A stretch of 12,824 nucleotides of DNA. Origin: JAWLHA01 sp041690535 (GTDB lineage: Bacteria; Pseudomonadota; Gammaproteobacteria; Thiohalomonadales; Thiohalomonadaceae). The notes under the pieces are model-generated. The model did not search any database and was not told the DNA's origin. It was given only the letters and a program-made list of their open reading frames with translations. Location: assembly GCA_041690535.1 (NCBI GenBank), contig JAWLHA010000095.1:1-12824 (forward strand). The letters run 5' to 3'. The position numbers and the translations under genes are program-made. Of this stretch, positions 8,732-12,824 are shown piece after piece (within the stretch, counting starts at the first letter, position 1; each line of letters opens with the position of its first letter).

Positions 8732-8812
8732 TCAGCGCCTGGGGGGCGTCCGGATAAACCAGACCACGAGTGCAACAACGGTGACCAGGATGAACAGTTC
8801 CACAAGAATCAT
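8732..8812 (-). CDS. Possible 26-residue single-pass membrane peptide
   Basis: Read on the minus strand from an ATG at 8812, this gives MILVELFILVTVVALVVWFI followed by RTPPRR and a stop. It is one uninterrupted hydrophobic helix with a basic tail, the classical look of a small inner-membrane peptide, and the reading is not antisense to any other gene because it lies in the spacer after the ATPase. The only upstream purine run (GAAGGG) is about 12 bases from the start, which is far. A chance open frame of this length is easy to get, so the hydrophobic pattern is the only real support. No family is recognised. Confidence 0.35.
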   Translation of the reverse strand: MILVELFILVTVVALVVWFIRTPPRR

Positions 8813-8853
8813 GGATAATCAGGCCCTTCGCCGGCAGAGGGGTTGACCCGGAC

Positions 8854-8910
8854 TTCTCACCACCGTTCGTAGCGAGCGGACCGGCGCCCGCAGTAGAAGG
8901 GTGGTGAGAA
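8854..8910. repeat. 11-bp perfect inverted repeat, 57-bp span
   Basis: TTCTCACCACC at 8854-8864 pairs perfectly with GGTGGTGAGAA at 8900-8910, enclosing 35 bases that are GC-rich and contain a further partial palindrome around GTAGCGAGCG. There is no U-tract after either arm, so it is not a standard intrinsic terminator. It sits 58 bp before the left target duplication of the MITE and about 160 bp after the ATPase stop. It could be a small dispersed palindromic element or an mRNA 3' end structure; the sequence alone does not separate these. Confidence 0.6.
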
Positions 8911-8967
8911 ATGCGCGTTAAGTGCGACTGATTGTCTCAGCAGGCAAGCCAACGCGCCACTCTCCAC

Positions 8968-8977
8968 TCTGACACCA
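8968..8977. repeat. Left 10-bp target-site duplication of the MITE
   Basis: TCTGACACCA, immediately outside the CAGGG end of the element at 8978. It is identical to the 10 bases at 9244-9253 just outside the other end. The base preceding this copy and the base following the other copy are unrelated to the element, so the duplication is exactly 10 bp. Confidence 0.9.
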
Positions 8978-9028
8978 CAGGGTGAACGCACACTCACCCA
9001 AGAGCGACGTAAGTCCTTGAAAGCAGGT

Positions 9029-9104
9029 CGACGGCCGCATGGATGGGTGCAAGGACGCACTTATGCCGCGGGAGGGCAGGAGCCCGAAGCGGCCGCGACC
9101 GTCG
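9029..9104. other. Compact stem-loop core inside the MITE
   Basis: Hand pairing shows an enclosing stem CGACGG (9029-9034) with CCGTCG (9099-9104), a hairpin GTGC (9047-9050) with GCAC (9057-9060), and a hairpin GGGC (9074-9077), loop AGGA, GCCC (9082-9085). A competing enclosing stem GGCCGC (9033-9038) with GCGGCC (9089-9094) shares two bases with the first. The arrangement is like a small multi-branched RNA. High GC makes chance pairing likely, so this is a candidate fold and not a recognised RNA family. Confidence 0.35.
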
Positions 9105-9149
9105 AGCGTACAAGGATGGAAGATGATTGCTCCTGCATAATCTTCACTC

Positions 9150-9165
9150 CCGACATCCATGTCGG
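9150..9165. repeat. Hairpin CCGACAT-CC-ATGTCGG in the MITE
   Basis: A 7-bp perfect stem with a 2-base spacer, conserved without change in the partial copy at 37-52. Just upstream, GAAGAT and ATCTTC (9119-9124 and 9140-9145) can form a second stem with a 15-base loop, also unchanged in the other copy. Both lie in the part of the element that is identical over 60 bases between copies. Confidence 0.6.
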
Positions 9166-9243
9166 TCGTATTCACAGCGGACCTACTTTCAAGGACTTGC
9201 GTCGCTCACAGCACGGCGGTGACGTTAGTATGCTTTCACCCTG

Positions 9244-9253
9244 TCTGACACCA
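9244..9253. repeat. Right 10-bp target-site duplication of the MITE
   Basis: TCTGACACCA, directly after the CCCTG end of the element at 9243; identical to 8968-8977. It lies 33 bp before the start codon of the next gene. Confidence 0.9.
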
Positions 9254-9286
9254 TTGGAACCCTGATACCGACTTCTGGACGACTCG

Positions 9287-9736
9287 ATGATCCTGGACAT
9301 TCTGCCCCATGCCGAGCGCTACTGCTCGCTCCACCCCCGCTTTGCCGAGGCCTTTGCATTCCTCCGACGCGAGGATTTGGCCACGCTCGCACCGGGTCGC
9401 CACCCCCTTGATGGAGAGCATCTCTTCGCCATTGTCGCCCACGACCAGGGGCGGGCTCGGGAGGCCGCGAAGCTGGAAAGCCACCGCCGCTACATCGACA
9501 TCCAGTATGTCATTGGCGGAGACGAGCAGATGGGCTGGCGGCCGACAGTCGAGTGCCGGTCGCCGGAAGGGCCCTACGACTCAGCCCGCGATCTCCAATT
9601 CTTCCATGAAGAGCCCACCAGCTGGGCCCGGGTACAATCCGGGGGCTTTTGCATCTTCTTCCCGGAGGATGCCCACATGCCGCTCATTGGGGAAGGGGCG
9701 ATCCACAAGGTGGTGGTCAAAGTCGCAGTGGGGTAA
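9287..9736 (+). CDS. YhcH/YjgK/YiaL family protein
   Basis: A 149-residue cytoplasmic protein of the YhcH/YjgK/YiaL (DUF386, beta-galactosidase beta-subunit-like) family, which folds as a metal-binding cupin-like barrel. Family signatures are complete: LDGEHLFAIV at 41-50, KLESHRRYIDIQYVIGGDE at 62-80 with the putative metal ligands Glu64, His66 and Asp71, FFPEDAHMP at 124-132 with His130, and the terminal KVVVKV. Members are often near sialic acid or sugar-acid genes and are thought to act on sugars or sugar phosphates, but the reaction is not firmly known and no such partner is adjacent here. The ribosome binding site before the ATG is weak (CTGGACG). The MITE ends 43 bp upstream, so transcription may start within or across it. 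Confidence 0.92.
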   Translation: MILDILPHAERYCSLHPRFAEAFAFLRREDLATLAPGRHPLDGEHLFAIVAHDQGRAREAAKLESHRRYIDIQYVIGGDEQMGWRPTVECRSPEGPYDSARDLQFFHEEPTSWARVQSGGFCIFFPEDAHMPLIGEGAIHKVVVKVAVG

Positions 9737-9833
9737 CCGAACTCCCCCGAGGCGACCGGAGCAATGCGCAAAGGCTCCGAACTCCCCGCGGTTCTCCTTT
9801 CGCGCGAACGCCTGCCCTTTCCGGCGGGGATCC

Positions 9834-10020
9834 AGAGCACCGAACGATAAACGGGAAAAGTCGCCAATCGCAGCGGATTGCCCGGTAAGAGGGGGGGGCA
9901 GCGAACCAGGCGTAGGGTGGATAAGCGCAGCGCATCCACCGTGCGGCGTCGAATTGGTGGATGCGCTGCGCTTATCCACCCTACATGTTGGGCGCCTCGG
10001 ATTTATCTGTTCGGTGCTCT
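9834..10020. repeat. 187-bp nested inverted-repeat element
   Basis: The outer arms are AGAGCACCGAACGATAAA (9834-9851) and, at 10002-10020, its reverse complement with one inserted base (TTTATCTGTTCGGTGCTCT). Homology stops abruptly outside both arms. Between them is the 29-bp perfect hairpin at 9912-9984. The outline resembles a small palindromic mobile element; no clear target duplication was found outside the arms (GATCC on the left, AACCC on the right). Confidence 0.6.
9912..9984. repeat. Perfect 29-bp inverted repeat, 15-bp loop
   Basis: The left arm (9912-9940) begins GTAGGGTGGATAAGCGCAGC and ends CATCCACC; the right arm (9956-9984) is its exact reverse complement. The loop is GTGCGGCGTCGAATT. 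From general knowledge, this GTAGGGTGGATAAGCG motif is a widely dispersed palindromic repeat in proteobacterial genomes, often mis-annotated as peptides starting MRCAYPPY. No T-run follows on the plus strand, so intrinsic termination is doubtful, though such a strong hairpin would stabilise the 3' end of the upstream mRNA. Confidence 0.9.
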
Positions 10021-10050
10021 AACCCGGTTGCGCCGATACCCTCACTGGGC

Positions 10051-10079
10051 TTGACTGTGATTGAGTGCGGTCTCAATAG
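10051..10079 (+). promoter_or_regulatory. Weak sigma-70-like promoter candidate
   Basis: TTGACT at 10051-10056 followed after 17 bases by CAATAG at 10074-10079, ending 11 bp before the start codon at 10091. The -35 box is good, but the -10 box is poor and very close to the start, leaving almost no leader. Suggestive only. Confidence 0.2.
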
Positions 10080-10090
10080 AGGGTGGCCCC

Positions 10091-10687
10091 ATGGACTTGC
10101 AGCTACCTGGAGGACAGCCCCTCATACCACGACGGCTGATGTTTCCGCAGATCCGTTGGGGTGCGGTTCTCGCCGGTGCGACGGGCGGACTGGCAACCTA
10201 CTTGGTCCTGTCGATGTTTGGCTTCGCTGTCGGCATCACGGCGGTGGAGCCGCGCGCGGCCGACCCGCTGAACACCATCACCTCCTCCACTGGCGCCTGG
10301 ACCGGCGTGGGCATGCTGCTGGCGGCCTTTGTCGGTGGATACGTGGCCGCCCGGCTGTCCGGGATGGCTCGGCGCGGCGATGGCGTCCTCCACGGTTTCG
10401 TAGCGTGGGCGACCTTCATCGTGTTGCTGCTTTGGATCACCACCACCGCCGTGGGCAGTGTCCTCGCAGGCACATTCGGCCTGCTCGGCGAGAGTCTCGC
10501 TGCGCTCACCACCGCCGCCGAAAGCGCTGAACTCCAGCAGTTGACCTCCGCCCTTTCCGCACTGTCCTGGTGGATCTTCGCTGCCATGCTCCTCTCCCTG
10601 GGGCTGGGACTCTGGGGCGGAGTCTCGGGCGCGCGCTCGGTGCGTGAGCGGAGCGCGGGAAACCATTACCCCCAGAAGAGTGGCTGA
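10091..10687 (+). CDS. Four-helix membrane protein of unknown function
   Basis: A 198-residue hydrophobic protein with predicted helices at about 24-49, 69-90, 101-128 and 157-180. Gly/Ala-rich stretches such as WGAVLAGATGGLATYLVL and the motif GGYVAARLSG recur in many uncharacterised bacterial membrane proteins with a glycine-zipper look. The loop at about 130-156 is Ala/Glu/Ser-rich, and the C-terminal tail after residue 181 is basic and probably cytoplasmic. I chose the ATG at 10091 because AGAGGG lies upstream at usable spacing; a GTG at 10061 would add ten residues. It stands alone and converges on the phosphatase gene, with 52 bp between the stops. I cannot name a family or substrate. 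Confidence 0.8.
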   Translation: MDLQLPGGQPLIPRRLMFPQIRWGAVLAGATGGLATYLVLSMFGFAVGITAVEPRAADPLNTITSSTGAWTGVGMLLAAFVGGYVAARLSGMARRGDGVLHGFVAWATFIVLLLWITTTAVGSVLAGTFGLLGESLAALTTAAESAELQQLTSALSALSWWIFAAMLLSLGLGLWGGVSGARSVRERSAGNHYPQKSG

Positions 10688-10739
10688 TCACACAAACGCA
10701 CGCCACTGCCCGCTTTCTGCCCCGGTTCAGAGCCCGGGC

Positions 10740-11624
10740 TCAGGGTAGTTCGGGTTTGCCGTTACCCGCCAACCGCCTCATGGCAGCCTGGAGTTCCACC
10801 TCGATCTCGGGGAGAAAGTGGGCCAAGCCTTCAAGTACTCCCGCGGTATAGTTGCCGTTCATGCCAAGAAAACCTCCCTGGGCGAAGTAGAGGCAGTCCA
10901 GATATTCGGGCTCGATGGCCCGTCGAGCCTCCTCGCGCACCTCCGGGGCGGCATTGCGAACGAGAACCGCCTGCAGCCCGCTGGTGAGCACCGGCAGGTC
11001 GTTGCCGCTATCCCCCGCAAAGACGGTGCGCGCCTCGGCGTGGCCGTGCTGCTGCATCAAAAAGCGGACCGCATGGAGTTTGCTGGCGGAAGCCGGCAGG
11101 ATATCCAGCAGTCCCTCCCCGCTCAGGTCGTCCACGCTCCAGATCAGGTTGGCGTCGATCCCCCCGGCCGCGAGCCTCCCCTCCACGCTGGCCAGTAGAC
11201 GGGCCCTGTGGGCCGGCGCCGCGTAATAGCTCAGCTTGTGTCGCCCCTGCTTCGCCTCCTCCTGGGGCAACAGGCCCTCGATCCCTCCCAACATCCGGGC
11301 CAGATCCAGACGTGAACGCCCGCCCCAATCGGCGCCAATCTCTTCATCCCACGCCTCCCACTTGCGCCACCCCGTAGAGGTCGCCAGATAAATGCTCGTG
11401 CCCACATCGGCCACCGCATAGTCGGGCACAGGGATGTCGAACTCCACGATCGCCTGCTCCAGCAGGGCAAGATGGCGACCGCTCACGTACGCCAACCGCA
11501 CCTGGGGCAACGACGCAAGGGCACGCAGCAGCGGCCTGGCCAACACCGATTCCGGAGCCGTCCCATTGGGCAGGACGGTGCGATCCAGATCGCAACACAG
11601 AAATACCGGTTTCATCTCACACAT
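10740..11624 (-). CDS. HAD-IIB hydrolase, sucrose-phosphate phosphatase-like
   Basis: A 294-residue HAD-superfamily phosphatase. Motif I is DLDRT (nucleophile Asp12, acid/base Asp14), motif II is SGR at 48-50, the motif III lysine is Lys182 in SASKLHAV, and motif IV is GDSGND at 204-209. The cap lies between motifs II and III, as in the IIB (Cof/S6PP) group. The C-terminal YFAQGGFLGMNGNYTAGVLE resembles the region of sucrose-6-phosphate phosphatase that ends in GILEGL..F, which is why I prefer that family over mannosyl-3-phosphoglycerate phosphatase. Sucrose made this way serves as an osmolyte in many halophiles and phototrophs. No sucrose-phosphate synthase is in the window, so the substrate is inferred. 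The ATG at 11624 has GGAG and GGAAG upstream; an ATG at 11615 is possible. It diverges from the CMD-like gene. Confidence 0.82.
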   Translation of the reverse strand: MCEMKPVFLCCDLDRTVLPNGTAPESVLARPLLRALASLPQVRLAYVSGRHLALLEQAIVEFDIPVPDYAVADVGTSIYLATSTGWRKWEAWDEEIGADWGGRSRLDLARMLGGIEGLLPQEEAKQGRHKLSYYAAPAHRARLLASVEGRLAAGGIDANLIWSVDDLSGEGLLDILPASASKLHAVRFLMQQHGHAEARTVFAGDSGNDLPVLTSGLQAVLVRNAAPEVREEARRAIEPEYLDCLYFAQGGFLGMNGNYTAGVLEGLAHFLPEIEVELQAAMRRLAGNGKPELP

Positions 11625-11676
11625 CCATCTTCCACTCCGTGGTCCATGGGCCGATTGTATCAGCCCATCGACCGGC

Positions 11677-11704
11677 TTGTTTCTGGCGCCAACGGCGGTA
11701 ACAC
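11677..11704 (+). promoter_or_regulatory. Possible promoter of the CMD-like gene
   Basis: TTGTTT at 11677-11682 and TAACAC at 11699-11704 are 16 bp apart, about 50 bp before the start codon at 11754, a normal leader length. Each hexamer has about four consensus bases. Plausible but unproven. Confidence 0.3.
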
Positions 11705-11753
11705 TAAGAGAGCAGCCACAACCATCGGTCCGGGACGGTCACGGGGAGAAAGC

Positions 11754-12089
11754 ATGGACAAAGAGTCGCTACCTGAGTGGTATCAGTTCCTTAAGGAGCG
11801 CCACGGACAGTACATGGATGCGCTGGAGCAGTTGGGAAAGAGCGCGCGCGAGGAAGGGCCTCTGGATGAGCGCACCGCTCATCTCATTCAGCTTGCAGCC
11901 GCTGTGACCCTGCGTTCGGAAGGGGCAGTCCACAGCCACGTCCGACGAGCCATCGAGGCGGGCGCGACGCCCGAGGAGATCAGCCATGCAATCATTCTGC
12001 TGACCAGCACTGTCGGGTTCCCCAACGTCTCTGCGGCCCTCAGCTGGGTCGAAGACGTTCTTGAGTCCGAAGAGGAGGATTGGGACTAA
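11754..12089 (+). CDS. AhpD/carboxymuconolactone decarboxylase-like protein without cysteines
   Basis: A 111-residue helical protein of the CMD/AhpD-like superfamily. The core AHLIQLAAAVTLRSEGAVHSHVRRAIEAGATPEEISHAI (about residues 42-80) follows the family pattern in which a CxxC pair precedes a conserved His and the Ala-Gly-Ala-Thr/Ser helix. Here the pair is replaced (SEGAVHSH at 55-62), and the whole protein has no cysteine, so the peroxidase or disulfide chemistry of AhpD is not possible. The His residues at 60 and 62 remain. The N-terminus EWYQFLKERHGQYMDALEQLG resembles related stand-alone members. The tail is very acidic (ESEEEDWD). A ribosome binding site GGGGAG lies 6 bases before the ATG. 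The gene is followed after 82 bp by another small gene on the same strand. Confidence 0.85.
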   Translation: MDKESLPEWYQFLKERHGQYMDALEQLGKSAREEGPLDERTAHLIQLAAAVTLRSEGAVHSHVRRAIEAGATPEEISHAIILLTSTVGFPNVSAALSWVEDVLESEEEDWD

Positions 12090-12171
12090 ATAACTGGTTC
12101 CTGACCCCGAGACAGTGAGGAGGTGAGGTGCCCACACTTGAGGAGATGGGACTGCCTGCGAGGGAACGCGC

Positions 12172-12552
12172 ATGCGCACTGCACTGGAGCTGTTCGAGGC
12201 CCGCGTCAGCCAGATCGACATCGAGGGCGATACGATTCGTATCACCCTCTCACATGCGCTCGTGCACCGCTTCGTGGGAGCGCCCGAAGAGGACGCGGGC
12301 AGTACCTGGAGCCAGGCCGTGGAGATCGTCCTGCATGGTGCCGAAATCAGGGGCGAGTACCCACCGCTGCCCAATACGGTGACCGGCGGGTACCTGGACT
12401 ACGGCGGCAGTCACCACGAGTTCGTCCCCCTCCCCTTCAAACGCCGCGGCACCGCCGGCATCTTTCTCGAGTTTGCGGATGGCTCAGCCTTGCACACGAC
12501 GGGATTTGCCCCCTCCGTGGGACTGCTGAGCGCGCCGGTCCAACTCGATTAG
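12172..12552 (+). CDS. Unassigned 126-residue protein
   Basis: I do not recognise the family. The protein is soluble, has no signal peptide or membrane segment, and alternates short hydrophobic and charged stretches in a way that suggests mostly beta structure (VSQIDIEGDTIRITLS, AVEIVLHGAEI, GIFLEFADGSALHTTGF). The latter resembles the repeating pattern of small beta-barrel proteins. It has a Gly/Tyr/His-rich middle, GGYLDYGGSHHEFVPLPF. The ATG at 12172 is preceded by GAGGGA; an in-frame stop lies about 30 bases upstream, so the start is well fixed. It lies 82 bp after the CMD-like gene and 55 bp before the last gene, so the three may be one transcript. Confidence 0.75.
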   Translation: MRTALELFEARVSQIDIEGDTIRITLSHALVHRFVGAPEEDAGSTWSQAVEIVLHGAEIRGEYPPLPNTVTGGYLDYGGSHHEFVPLPFKRRGTAGIFLEFADGSALHTTGFAPSVGLLSAPVQLD

Positions 12553-12607
12553 CGCCGGTGGTGTTCTATCTTTAAGGGGTTTGGTCAATGGAAGCCGGAG
12601 GCAGCAC

Positions 12608-12808
12608 ATGACGCAAAATCATCGTACCGGTATGCTCGGCAGCAGCCCGAACGAGGAGACACTCAGGCGTGAAATCGCCTATTGCAAAGCGCGCCTCACC
12701 GACATTGACAACGCTCCTCAGAACTCAAGGCACAAGGAGGGCCGGGCCCGTGTGCTAAGCCATCTGAAGGAGTGTCAACGGCTCCTTGCCCGACTGAACG
12801 AAAACTGA
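12608..12808 (+). CDS. Small helical protein, 66 residues, unassigned
   Basis: A charged, probably all-helical protein: two helices of about residues 15-34 (EETLRREIAYCKARLTDID) and 43-65 (KEGRARVLSHLKECQRLLAR) joined by a short Asn/Pro-containing turn, which would pack as a helical hairpin. Each helix carries one cysteine (26 and 56), which could face each other. The ATG at 12608 has GGAGG 6 bases upstream, a strong start; an alternative start at 12581 would put that site inside the gene. It is the third of three same-strand genes. No family or function is recognised. Confidence 0.7.
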   Translation: MTQNHRTGMLGSSPNEETLRREIAYCKARLTDIDNAPQNSRHKEGRARVLSHLKECQRLLARLNEN

Positions 12809-12824
12809 GGAGAAGGGGCGATTG

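Larger units (their letters stand above)
8978..9243. mobile_element. 266-bp MITE with ISAs1-type ends
   Basis: The element starts CAGGGTGAAC and ends TTTCACCCTG and is bounded by a perfect 10-bp direct repeat. The terminal inverted repeats have two blocks: an outer 20 bp (8978-8997 against 9224-9243, 17 of 20 matching) and an inner 28 bp (9002-9029 against 9180-9207, 26 of 28 matching), separated by 4 bases on the left and 16 on the right. CAGGG termini and 8-10 bp duplications are known features of the ISAs1 family. There is no room for a transposase, so it must be moved in trans. A second, partial copy lies at 1-130. The insertion is 33 bp upstream of the yhcH-type start codon, so it may have displaced or replaced that gene's promoter. 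Short open frames across it on both strands are artefacts of its structure. Confidence 0.88.
9737..10090. other. Gene-free 354-bp stretch with nested inverted repeats
   Basis: No open frame here has a start signal or a recognisable product. The first 97 bp look unstructured apart from a short near-repeat of CCGAACTCCCC. From 9834 to 10020 there is a nested inverted-repeat element (listed separately). The final 70 bp lead to the membrane protein at 10091 and hold a weak possible promoter. Confidence 0.7.

Noticed and set aside
9017..9265. 82-codon protein with MEDDCSCIIFTPDIHVGRIHS also found at 3-65
   Set aside because: The conserved peptide arises only because the DNA is a repeated transposable element; an open frame on the other strand (8918-9175) is equally long.
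9961..10530. 189-codon frame starting MRCAYPPY
   Set aside because: Starts in the right arm of the 29-bp palindrome and continues out of frame over the membrane protein gene, which has a ribosome binding site and clear helices.
10730..10741. GAGCCCGGGCTC palindrome between two convergent genes as a bidirectional terminator
   Set aside because: It is 12 bp with no loop of usable size and no T-tract, and it overlaps the stop codon of the phosphatase gene; too weak to call.

Overview
The window is GC-rich bacterial chromosome. Its gene content (HrpB helicase, UbiA, BioA, a YhcH-type protein, Shine-Dalgarno-led starts) suggests a gammaproteobacterium, perhaps of the Chromatiales/Ectothiorhodospiraceae type. 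That placement is inference from gene families and base composition; there is no rRNA or other marker gene here. No rRNA, tRNA, CRISPR array or phage gene was seen.

Layout. Positions 1-130 are one end of a repeat element that stops one base before the end of hrpB (minus strand, 132-2630). Divergent from hrpB are a host-attachment-family protein (2722-3183) and a 51-residue membrane protein (3310-3465), which converge on a minus-strand pair, ubiA (4885-5760) followed after 18 bp by bioA (3517-4866). Divergent from ubiA is a 905-residue P2-type cation ATPase (5978-8695). A 272-bp spacer then holds a possible 26-residue membrane peptide, an inverted repeat and the left target duplication of a second copy of the repeat element. 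After that element come a YhcH/YjgK/YiaL gene (9287-9736), a gene-free stretch with nested inverted repeats (9737-10090), a four-helix membrane protein (10091-10687), a convergent sucrose-phosphate-phosphatase-like HAD enzyme (minus, 10740-11624), a cysteine-free AhpD/CMD-like protein (11754-12089) and two small unassigned proteins (12172-12552, 12608-12808).

The genes are mostly unrelated housekeeping and accessory functions: RNA helicase, ubiquinone and biotin synthesis, cation export, sugar phosphate metabolism. I see no defence island or biosynthetic cluster.

The strongest unusual signal is non-coding. The element at 8978-9243 is 266 bp, begins and ends with CAGGG/CCCTG, has long imperfect terminal inverted repeats, and is flanked by a perfect 10-bp direct repeat (TCTGACACCA). 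These are the marks of a miniature inverted-repeat transposable element (MITE) mobilised by an ISAs1-family transposase. Its last 130 bp recur at positions 1-130 with 123 of 130 bases identical. The element also contains several potential stem-loops, including a compact folded core at about 9029-9104. A second, unrelated structured element lies at 9834-10020: a 29-bp perfect hairpin inside a wider inverted repeat.
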